Assembly (NCBI GenBank): GCA_947599875.1
Contig: CANQFV010000012.1
Span: 1-64,000 of the forward strand
Source of the DNA: an uncultured Oscillospiraceae bacterium
Lineage (GTDB): Bacteria > Bacillota > Clostridia > Oscillospirales > Oscillospiraceae
DNA: 64,000 bases
Direction: 5' to 3'
This document shows, piece by piece, positions 36,402 to 42,511 of this stretch. Under the pieces are notes generated by a model that was not told where the DNA came from, did no database searches, and saw nothing but the letters and a program-made list of their open reading frames with translations. Numbering within the stretch: the first letter of the stretch is position 1; each line of letters starts with the position of its first letter. The translations under genes were made by a program, and so were the position numbers.

Positions 36402-36660
36402 TCAGTTCTCCCCTTTCTGGGTGCCATTGATAATGATGTCTATCATCTGCCTCGTCGTTATCACAAAGGGCTTCACGGGGAAGTAGCGAAGATTTTTGGT
36501 AACAAGGTGGGCGTCCTTTGGTTTGCGCACCTCCATAAGCCCTTGTAGAATGCATTGTCCTTCGCGTCAGGCGGAGTCCATTTCAACGTCTCCGCGTCCA
36601 CAAAAACACCGTACTCTGTAATACCGGCGAGCTCTTTCGCAACGTATTTCAGAATGCCTT
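36402..36660 (-). pseudogene. Decayed duplicate of the PIN toxin gene
   Basis: It is homologous along its length to the intact PIN gene at 37191-37619. One frame reads YGVFVDAETLKWTPPDAKD, then a frameshift, then VTKNLRYFPVKPFVITTRQM and a TGA stop. The N-terminal catalytic half is missing. Confidence 0.8.
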
Positions 36661-36682
36661 TTAATAATGCGGATAATGTCGT

Positions 36683-36994
36683 TCACAAATCTCTTCTCGA
36701 TAAAGATTCCTCCCACGATTGATTCATGCAGCCTGTGAGTATCTCCATCATCAACCTTGCTCCCAATATAAACGCCTCACGGAAGCGCTTTTCCTGAATG
36801 ATACTGTCGACCTCAAGCCGGTCATCCTGGATGGCGTGGAACAAGGCTTTCTCCTGCTTGTTCAGGCTTTCCTCAAGCTTATCCTCGCTTTCATGAAGCC
36901 GTTTTAATATAGTCTTTGCCTCCGGGGTCAGCTTGCCCATCTGCTCGACAGGGCGAATATTTCCGTAGTAAAGTTCGTTTATGATGCTGTCCAT
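36683..36994 (-). CDS. DUF6809-like small protein
   Basis: A 103-residue helical protein beginning MDSIINELYYGNIRP, like the DUF6809 family common in Clostridia mobile regions. The function is unknown. ATG 36994 is chosen because GGGAGGG lies 7 bases upstream; an upstream start at 37018 is less likely. It lies between the intact and the decayed PIN genes. Confidence 0.65.
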   Translation of the reverse strand: MDSIINELYYGNIRPVEQMGKLTPEAKTILKRLHESEDKLEESLNKQEKALFHAIQDDRLEVDSIIQEKRFREAFILGARLMMEILTGCMNQSWEESLSRRDL

Positions 36995-37137
36995 TTTCAG
37001 CCCTCCCTTTGGCAACACACAATACCGCAGAGAGGTGAAAAAGTCGAGAAGAACCTGACTGTCAAAAGGGAGAATTCTTTATGAATACGAACTCGCTAAA
37101 TTTACCCGGCGAAGTGTGTGTCTTTCGTATAATACGA

Positions 37138-37175
37138 AACGCCCCGTACTGGCTTTAACAGTACCGGGCGTTTTT
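37138..37175 (+). terminator. Hairpin terminator
   Basis: A GC-rich stem (GCCC-GTACTG pairing with CAGTAC-GGGC) with a TTTTT run on the plus strand. It lies just past the 3' end of the PIN toxin gene, so it may work mainly as a boundary element. Confidence 0.5.
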
Positions 37176-37190
37176 CGTGAACGTATTCTC

Positions 37191-37619
37191 CTAGTCTTCC
37201 TCTTCCTGGGCGTCCTCAATTATGATGTCCAGCATCTGCCTCGGCGTCACCACGAAGGGCTTTACCGGGAAGTGGCGCAGATTTCCTGTGACGAGATAGG
37301 TGTCCTCTGACTTGCGCTCCTCCATAACCACCTCGTAGAACACCCTATCGTTGGCATCGGGCAGATTCCACTCCTGAGCCTCCGCGTCCACAAAAACACC
37401 GCGCTCTGTTATATCGGCGATGACGTTCTCGATGATTTCCGCTGTCAGGTGGAATTTTGGCCGCGCCAGGACATTGCGGTATTCTGCCACAATCTCCTCA
37501 TTTAATACGGGGACGATCACACCGTCAAAGGCAAGCTCCAGCAAACTGCCGGGGACGGATCGCCACCGTAGCATGGCGGAGACGATGACATTGGTGTCCA
37601 GAACGGCGTAATATTTCAC
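37191..37619 (-). CDS. PIN-domain toxin
   Basis: A 142-residue putative ribonuclease toxin of the COG1569-type PIN family. The acidic triad residues are visible: VLDTNVIVSAML (Asp8), EIVAEYRNVL and LPDANDRVFYEV, plus TGNLRHFP near the C-terminus. It overlaps the antitoxin gene by 4 bases. Confidence 0.88.
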   Translation of the reverse strand: MKYYAVLDTNVIVSAMLRWRSVPGSLLELAFDGVIVPVLNEEIVAEYRNVLARPKFHLTAEIIENVIADITERGVFVDAEAQEWNLPDANDRVFYEVVMEERKSEDTYLVTGNLRHFPVKPFVVTPRQMLDIIIEDAQEEED

Positions 37620-37909
37620 CGTGACCCCTCCCTGCGGGCGGCATCAATCTCGTCGTTGATTTCCTCCAGCGTCATTTCGGCGTTCCCATGCGCCTCCGCT
37701 ATCCGGCTGGCCTCCCTCATGGCCCGGAGACCACGGCTTTCCGCCTTGTTTTCCAACGTCATACTGAAGGGAACGCCGTTTTCCTCGATGAGCCGCGCCA
37801 TGCAGATGCGAAGATAGGTGGGGACATCGATCCCCAGCCTCTCACAGATGCCCGCCGCCTTGATGCGGGCCGTCTCCTCCATGCGAAATTGTACCAGCGT
37901 GTTCGCCAT
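37616..37909 (-). CDS. RelB/DinJ-type antitoxin
   Basis: A 97-residue protein with a ribbon-helix-helix N-terminus (LVQFRMEETARIKAAGICER) and the LGIDVPTYLRICMARL segment typical of RelB/DinJ antitoxins. It is the first gene of the toxin-antitoxin pair, with GGAGGGG upstream, and probably autoregulates the promoter at 37938-37966. Confidence 0.85.
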   Translation of the reverse strand: MANTLVQFRMEETARIKAAGICERLGIDVPTYLRICMARLIEENGVPFSMTLENKAESRGLRAMREASRIAEAHGNAEMTLEEINDEIDAARREGSR

Positions 37910-37937
37910 ACTGACCCCTCCTTTTCGTTACGCGTAT

Positions 37938-37966
37938 AGTATAACACATGCTGATTGCAAATACAA
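37938..37966 (-). promoter_or_regulatory. Promoter of the toxin-antitoxin pair
   Basis: On the minus strand TTGTAT, a 17-bp spacer and TATACT, ending about 29 bp from the antitoxin ATG. Confidence 0.6.
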
Positions 37967-38036
37967 TCATCTGATTTGCGTTTTTTTCTCTTTACATTCC
38001 CTCCATACACCCCGCGCACAAAACTGACCAATGCGC

Positions 38037-38093
38037 GAGAGCGTTCGGTTCGCATCCGAGAGGTCGAGAGTTCGAGTCTCTTCAGGTCCACCA
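38037..38093 (+). tRNA. 3' fragment of a tRNA gene (probable tRNA-Ala CGC), island att site
   Basis: The 57 bases fold as an anticodon arm (TTCGG-loop-CCGAG with loop TTCGCAT, anticodon CGC), a 5-base variable loop, a T arm (GAGAG TTCGAGT CTCTT), an acceptor 3' strand with U at position 70, and an encoded CCA. The D arm and 5' acceptor strand are missing. This is the usual scar of an element integrated at a tRNA 3' end. U70 fits the Ala identity pair G3-U70. Confidence 0.65.
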
Positions 38094-38138
38094 GCACAAG
38101 AAAAACCGCCCCAAAAGGGGCGGTTTTTCTTGTGCTGG
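38091..38138. terminator. Terminator of the interrupted tRNA gene
   Basis: A perfect 22-bp stem beginning in the CCA end, with an AAAA loop and a TTTTT run inside the right arm. It marks native chromosomal DNA on the right of the island. Confidence 0.75.
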
Positions 38139-38163
38139 CGCGGCGCGTTGCGCCGGGGGTTAT

Positions 38164-38397
38164 TCAATGAGGGGGAGAGATCATGCGATCTCTCCCCCTT
38201 TGATGTGTCAGGCTGTGACGCAGTTGGGTCAAAAGAACCGTCCCGGTGTCTCCTGTCACCTCCTGCCCGCCTAAAAAGGCGTAGTAGCTCTTCACGTCGT
38301 GCATATACCGTCCGATGGTGTGGGGGCTTCGCTCCAGGCGGAGAAGGCTGTCCTGAAACTCCGTCACCGTCTCCGGTGTGATGATCCGTGCTGTCAT
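38164..38397 (-). pseudogene. Truncated copy of the tyrosine recombinase
   Basis: The first 47 or so residues (RIITPETVTEFQDSLL, HTIGRYMHDV, YYAFLGGQEVT) match the N-terminus of the recombinase at 40210-41130. The rest is replaced by REP-like sequence, and the frame then runs into unrelated residues. It retains its GGAGG RBS. Confidence 0.8.
38171..38250 (+). repeat. REP-like element, copy 1
   Basis: A hairpin GGGGGAGAGATC/GATCTCTCCCCC followed by TTTGATGTGTCAG, GTGACGCAGTTGGG and CAAAAGAACCGTCCC. It shares this modular layout with 38500-38578 and, more distantly, 41216-41303. It sits at the break point of the truncated recombinase. Confidence 0.75.
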
Positions 38398-38499
38398 TTG
38401 TGTTCCTCCTTATAAATAGTACAATTTATTTTTTCCCCTTTGGGGTAAGTCCAATGTATCACTTTTTCCCCCGTTGAAAAAGGGGGAGAAAACAGCAAA

Positions 38500-38578
38500 G
38501 CGGAGAGATCAAAAAGATCTCTCCGCATTTGATGTGTCAGCCCGTGACGCAGTTGGGACAAAAAACCGTCCCCGTGTC
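38500..38578 (+). repeat. REP-like element, copy 2
   Basis: Hairpin GCGGAGAGATC/GATCTCTCCGC, then the same TTTGATGTGTCAG and AACCGTCCCCGTGTC tail. It lies just past the pilin stop codon. Confidence 0.75.
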
Positions 38579-38588
38579 CCGTTTCTCC

Positions 38589-39815
38589 TCAGCTGAACAG
38601 CGCGCCGAGAACATCCTTGACGCTGTCGTCGCCAAAGCCGCTTGTGAGAACGCCGCTTTCAGCCAACGCTTCGGAATTGCTGTTGATGGACTTCATGGCG
38701 GCAAGGAGGCCCGCCATATCGTCTTCGCCGTTTACGGCCATGTAGGACTTGTACCCGGCGCTTTTCATTATGGTCTCGTTCATCTGTTTCACCAGGTCAC
38801 CTGCTTCGCTTGCATTGCTCACCGTGGAAAGCTTAGCCGATATTTCGCTGTAATATTGCTGTACTGTCATTTCCTCACCGGTGGACGGATCGGTGACCAT
38901 ATTTGTTTTGCCATCCGGGGAGTTGGCGTAGCCCGTCACCGCAGAATAATTTAATGCAAGTCCCGCAGCAGTACCAACGCCAAAGTGGCCAGGCTTTACC
39001 GCAAAGGAGCCGCCGTTAACCGCATCGTACAGCTCCTCAACAGAGTATTCTGAAAGCATTTCTGCCGTTCCAAGCACAAGTGCGTTTGCAAGAGCCTGTT
39101 CATAATCCGGTGAGGACTCGTCTATACCGGCCATTGCCAAATAAGGGGCCAATTCATCCTTCATCATATTGTACATAACCGGAGGCAGCGACTTCATCTG
39201 AACCTGCGCAGCTCCGGCGACATTGTTCACCTCGTCCATCAGCCCGCCAATGCTTATGTTCTTGCCGAACGAATTGTTGAAAGCTTCGGCCTCCGCCTCG
39301 TTGATCACGATCTCGTATGTGTGGCCGTCCTTTTCCCACGTCCAGGTCGTGTTGCCGTCCGCGCCGGTTCCCTTGTTCGTCAGCCTGCTTCCGTCGGCGA
39401 AAATGAAAGTGTTCCCCCCATTCATGCTCCCGTAGAAGCCCTGCTCCTTATTGTAAAGGAGTCCCTCGTAGACATTAAACTTTTTGTCCTCGTTGCCCTG
39501 GAAGTACCTGCTAAAGGAGTCGTTGAAATTGTCTGCGCCGGCAACGGTAACTTTTGAAACCTTCTTGTTGCTCAGCGTCGCGACCGCCTCTTCCGGCAAT
39601 CCGGAAATGCCCTCGTCGATGCAGGCCGAGCGGAACGCCTCGTTCACCGCGCCTAACAGCGCCAAATCCGCGGCCTCTTGGGCCTTCTTGATGTACCCCG
39701 TGTACACGGGATACGCCACCGCCGCCAGGATCGCCAAGATCGCGATCACGACGATCAGCTCCACCAGCGTGAAGCCCCTGTTTTTGCCTTTTTCTGTTGA
39801 AGAATTTTGTTTCAT
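38589..39815 (-). CDS. Type IV prepilin-like protein
   Basis: A 408-residue protein with a class III leader: basic N-terminus MKQNSSTEKGKNRG, cleavage before F, then the FTLVELIVVIAILAILAAVA helix typical of type IV pilins and pseudopilins. The mature domain is large and soluble for a major pilin, suggesting a minor pilin or adhesin. ATG 39815 has AGGAGGG 5 bases upstream. An upstream invertible segment holds a promoter that currently faces away, so expression is probably phase-variable and OFF here. No assembly ATPase or peptidase gene is nearby. Confidence 0.85.
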   Translation of the reverse strand: MKQNSSTEKGKNRGFTLVELIVVIAILAILAAVAYPVYTGYIKKAQEAADLALLGAVNEAFRSACIDEGISGLPEEAVATLSNKKVSKVTVAGADNFNDSFSRYFQGNEDKKFNVYEGLLYNKEQGFYGSMNGGNTFIFADGSRLTNKGTGADGNTTWTWEKDGHTYEIVINEAEAEAFNNSFGKNISIGGLMDEVNNVAGAAQVQMKSLPPVMYNMMKDELAPYLAMAGIDESSPDYEQALANALVLGTAEMLSEYSVEELYDAVNGGSFAVKPGHFGVGTAAGLALNYSAVTGYANSPDGKTNMVTDPSTGEEMTVQQYYSEISAKLSTVSNASEAGDLVKQMNETIMKSAGYKSYMAVNGEDDMAGLLAAMKSINSNSEALAESGVLTSGFGDDSVKDVLGALFS

Positions 39816-39924
39816 GTCTGCCCTCCTGATGTTCTTTCCCGGAGGCTCCTCCTCCGGCCTCGTCTTGGTGCATAAAAAGATGGAAGAATCGCCTTTTGAC
39901 CTGCCCCTCCCCACGCGAAAAATG

Positions 39925-39948
39925 GACATTATTGATATAATGTCCATT
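39925..39948 (+). repeat. Left inverted repeat of the invertible switch
   Basis: 24 bases that are the exact reverse complement of 40197-40220. Each site is itself nearly palindromic, with 9-bp arms GGACATTAT and ATAATGTCC around an asymmetric 4-bp centre (TGAT here, ATCA at the right site). The opposed centres are consistent with inversion rather than deletion. Confidence 0.85.
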
Positions 39949-40196
39949 TTTCTGTCGTTCTCTTGGGTTGTCTTAGGTACTTCTTCCACTCGTACTTTAG
40001 CGAGGTGAACACCTGAGGGTACGCTGACGCTCACCCTGGCCCCTTTCCGTTTTCCGGAAAGCTCCAGAGTGCGTCGCGGCGTGGTCTTTTTCATTTTTTT
40101 CGGGGAATTTGCCTAACGGCACTTGACATTTTAAGGTTTTCGGCTATAATAAGTACCGAAGAATTTCGTTAGGCTTGCGCTTCCCCATCGCGACCT
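39949..40196. promoter_or_regulatory. Invertible segment
   Basis: 248 bp between the inverted repeats with a consensus promoter near its right end. It also contains GC-rich dyads such as CTTTCCG/CGGAAAG. In the present orientation transcription leaves to the right, antisense to the recombinase. After inversion the same promoter would drive the pilin gene with a leader of about 170 bases. Confidence 0.75.
40123..40150 (+). promoter_or_regulatory. Promoter inside the invertible segment
   Basis: TTGACA, a 16-bp spacer and TATAAT, an ideal sigma-A promoter pointing right and away from the pilin gene in this assembly. Confidence 0.8.
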
Positions 40197-40220
40197 AATG
40201 GACATTATATCAATAATGTC
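40197..40220 (-). repeat. Right inverted repeat of the invertible switch
   Basis: The exact inverted counterpart of 39925-39948. It overlaps the last codons and stop (TGA) of the recombinase gene, so inversion keeps the recombinase C-terminus intact. Confidence 0.85.
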
Positions 40221-41130
40221 TCTTTTTCTTCTTCCCCCTCCTGGGCTTCTTCCGGGAGGGGTTCTTTGTTACTGTTTTTGGTGTCTCCTCCTCCCGGTAT
40301 AAGAGTCCAAGGCTGTTGATGAGCTTCCGATGCTCATCCCCTGTGGACTTGATATAGATCCTGGTGGTCTCGATGCTGCTGTGGCCTAAAACGTCGGAGA
40401 GCTGGGGCATATCCCCGCCATTCTTGAGGAAGGTTCTTGCGAAGAGCTTGCGCAGGTTGTGGGGATGGACTTTGGAGGCCAAAACCCCGGCCCGCTCGGC
40501 CGTCTCCTTCATGATGGCCCAGATGCGCTTCCGGCCCAACGGCCGGCCCTTCTGACCCCGGAAGATGACCCCGGACGTGATGCCCCGCTCCTTTGCGAAT
40601 TTCTCCAGCTTGACGCAAAGCGCCTCCGGCATGATGACGCTTCGATTCTTGCGCTTGCACAGCACCCCCACATCCCGCCGCTTCACGGCCTCCACGGTGA
40701 AGTAGCGAAGTTCAGATACTCGTATCCCGCTGGAGCAGAGAGTTTCCAGGAGCAGCCGGTCCCGGGGGTTCTTGGCGGCCTTTAAGAGCTTCTCGTACTC
40801 CTTCTCGGTCAAGACCTTTTCCTCCGGGAGGTAGGTCGTCCGTTGAATGATCATCCGTTGCGTTCCGCAGTCAATCCACTTCATGAAACTGAAGAAAGCG
40901 AAGAGGGATGCCAGGATCGTGTTGATGCTGGATGGCTTGTACTCCCGGTCAACTAAGCTCTGCTTGTACGCGTGGGTGGTTTCCGAAGTCACCTCCTGCC
41001 CGCCCAGGAAGGCGGAGTAGCTGATCACGTCGTGGAGGTAGCGCCCGATGGTGTGGACGCTGCAGGAGTTGGAGATGAGCTGCGCCCGGAACCCCGCCAC
41101 AGCCTCCGGTGTGATGGTGCGAGTTGTCAT
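40210..41130 (-). CDS. Tyrosine recombinase of the pilin switch
   Basis: A 306-residue phage-integrase/XerC-like recombinase. There is an N-terminal SAM-like core-binding domain (residues 1-95), then a catalytic domain with SSGIRVSEL (catalytic Arg), KVHPHNLRKLFA (HxxR motif), LGHSSIETTRIYIKS (His and nucleophile Tyr). All catalytic residues are present. The tail is very basic. Its 3' end overlaps one inverted repeat of the promoter switch, as for cis-acting RecV-like invertases in Clostridia. A truncated copy lies at 38164. Confidence 0.9.
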   Translation of the reverse strand: MTTRTITPEAVAGFRAQLISNSCSVHTIGRYLHDVISYSAFLGGQEVTSETTHAYKQSLVDREYKPSSINTILASLFAFFSFMKWIDCGTQRMIIQRTTYLPEEKVLTEKEYEKLLKAAKNPRDRLLLETLCSSGIRVSELRYFTVEAVKRRDVGVLCKRKNRSVIMPEALCVKLEKFAKERGITSGVIFRGQKGRPLGRKRIWAIMKETAERAGVLASKVHPHNLRKLFARTFLKNGGDMPQLSDVLGHSSIETTRIYIKSTGDEHRKLINSLGLLYREEETPKTVTKNPSRKKPRRGKKKKRHY

Positions 41131-41358
41131 GGAAATGATCCTCCTTCATAATAAAATTCTATTTTGCGCGGTGTAGTACAACTGTATCATGAGTGAGTGG
41201 TTTTTGACAAGTAAAGGCGGAGAGATCAGAGATCTCTCCGCCGTAATGTGTCAAATGTGCCGGCAAGCGACAGAACCTGCCCAAAAGAACCGTCCCCGTG
41301 GGACATCAAGGCCGCCGGCCACCGCGTCCAGCTCCTTCTCCTGATCCAGAACCTCTTC
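41131..41358. other. Intergenic region with REP-like element
   Basis: It contains the RBS and probably the promoter of the recombinase on the left and a REP-like element (41216-41303). No gene is supported. Confidence 0.5.
41216..41303 (+). repeat. REP-like element, copy 3
   Basis: Hairpin GGCGGAGAGATC/GATCTCTCCGCC, then AATGTGTCAAATG and CAAAAGAACCGTCCCCGTG. It is more diverged in the middle than copies 1 and 2. Confidence 0.7.
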
Positions 41359-42006
41359 TCACTTCTCTTCCGGCAGGGTGATGGTCTCCATGACCTTGCT
41401 GATCTTCTCCGACCATCCGCCCTTCAGGATGGCGCAGGCGGCCATATCCCGTCCCATGATGTCGTCCGGGGTTGTCTCCAGCGCGCTGGCGCGGCATCCG
41501 CCTAGGCAATACCGGGCGTGTTCGCAGTCGCGGCACTCCGGGTTGTGCGCCAGCACCTCCGAGCCCCTTGTCTCGATGAGCCGCATGTAGGACGAGTCGG
41601 TGATGCACTGCTTCAGGCCCAGCTCCGTGATGAGGGGGTAGTTCTCCTGGATGGGCATCCCGGACAGGGACATGCAGGGCAGCGCCCGCCCCTCCGCGGA
41701 GATGTACATCACCATGCGGGCGTGGCCGCAGACGCACTCCCGCGACGGGTCCTGGCACCAGCTCTTCTTCAGGGGGATGTTCCAGGCCTTGGGCCTGCTG
41801 GGTGAGGCGCTGAAGAACCCGCCCAGCTGCAGCGACAGGGGCATACCGTCCTCATAGTACTGGGGGATGTAATCCAGGTAGACCTGGAACAGCTCCATGT
41901 CCGGCTTTCTCAAAAAGGTGGCCCGGCCTCTGCTCCGGTCAACCAGTGCGAAGGGCAGCTTCTGCCAGCCCCGCAGGGCGTAACGCTCATTTAATATGTA
42001 GTACAT
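41359..42006 (-). CDS. SPASM-domain protein lacking a radical-SAM core
   Basis: A 215-residue protein. The N-terminus (MYYILNERYALRGWQKLP) matches the start of peptide-modifying radical-SAM enzymes, and the C-terminal half carries SPASM-type cysteines (CVCGHARMVMYISAEGRALP, then CRDCEHARYCLGGC) for auxiliary FeS clusters. The CxxxCxxC SAM-binding barrel that should lie between is absent, as if 200 or more residues were deleted in frame. It could be a remnant or a clipped partner protein. GGAGG precedes ATG 42006. The promoter carries LytTR-like direct repeats. Confidence 0.75.
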   Translation of the reverse strand: MYYILNERYALRGWQKLPFALVDRSRGRATFLRKPDMELFQVYLDYIPQYYEDGMPLSLQLGGFFSASPSRPKAWNIPLKKSWCQDPSRECVCGHARMVMYISAEGRALPCMSLSGMPIQENYPLITELGLKQCITDSSYMRLIETRGSEVLAHNPECRDCEHARYCLGGCRASALETTPDDIMGRDMAACAILKGGWSEKISKVMETITLPEEK

Positions 42007-42061
42007 TTTTTCCTCCTTCACAAACGTCAAATGGTTTTGTGCCATATTTTACGTTAGCATA

Positions 42062-42131
42062 AATATAGCACAACAAAGTCGAACTTCGGGAAAAATGCCG
42101 GATTTGGTCGATTTGATTCCCAATTTGGTCA
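42062..42131 (-). promoter_or_regulatory. Promoter with paired direct repeats (putative LytTR sites)
   Basis: The -10 is TATATT (42062-42067). ATTTGGTCG at 42102-42110 and ATTTGGTCA at 42123-42131 repeat with a 21-bp period. The repeat nearest the gene is separated from the -10 by the same distance as at 48297-48366. There is no good -35, as expected for an activator-dependent promoter. Confidence 0.7.
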
Positions 42132-42245
42132 CACAAAGGAAAAAGAGGGCCCCCCGACCCCCCAATTTCAATATTTTTTGCGGGGCTTCGCCCCGCAAAG
42201 AGCCCCCCGGACAGATGAACCACCCCCCGTCCCTAACCCCCATTC

Positions 42246-42385
42246 AATATTTTTTCCAAGGACATGTGCCTTGGAAAAAATCCCTTATGCCGCGCAAGTG
42301 TGCGGCCCTCCGGGCCGTGCGCGCAGCGCGGCAGCAGGAATAGGGGGCGTGAATTCCGCAGAATTCACACCCCCTATTCCGCACG
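42246..42385 (+). repeat. 140-bp structured repeat, copy A
   Basis: Starts AATATTTTTTCCAAGG and ends TTCCGCACG. It contains three nested or successive stems: CCAAGG/CCTTGG; GCCGCGC/GCGCGGC with an inner GGCCC/GGGCC; and a last hairpin with a CGCA loop whose arms differ between copies but stay complementary. It is the same length as copy B. Confidence 0.85.
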
Positions 42386-42397
42386 CATCCCCTTGGC

Positions 42398-42511
42398 ATT
42401 GGAAGGCCGCAGGGGTTGCCGCCAGGGTTGAAAAGGTGCGGAAAGCTCCCGCTCCAGAAGACCCCTGTGGCCTTCCAAGCCAGCTTAAACCCCTGCGGCC
42501 TTCCAAGCCAG
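42398..42511. repeat. Direct and inverted repeats past the phosphatase gene
   Basis: Two 23-bp direct copies (42461-42483 and 42489-42511, sharing GGCCTTCCAAGCCAG) and one inverted match (42398-42417) lie immediately beyond the stop codon. They can form a large stem and probably end the operon. Confidence 0.6.

Noticed and set aside
38037-38093. Complete tRNA gene
   Set aside because: No 5' acceptor strand or D arm can be found upstream that would pair with the 3' end.
38589-40094. Longer pilin protein starting at 40094
   Set aside because: The extra N-terminus crosses the inverted repeat and precedes a perfect prepilin leader with its own strong RBS at 39815.
38164-41303. CRISPR-like array
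   Set aside because: The repeats are few, unevenly spaced and carry large hairpins with pilin and recombinase genes between them; no spacers or cas genes occur.
42174-42200. Intrinsic terminator TTTTTTGCGGGGC/GCCCCGCAAA
   Set aside because: The T-run precedes rather than follows the stem on both strands, so it is unlikely to terminate transcription.
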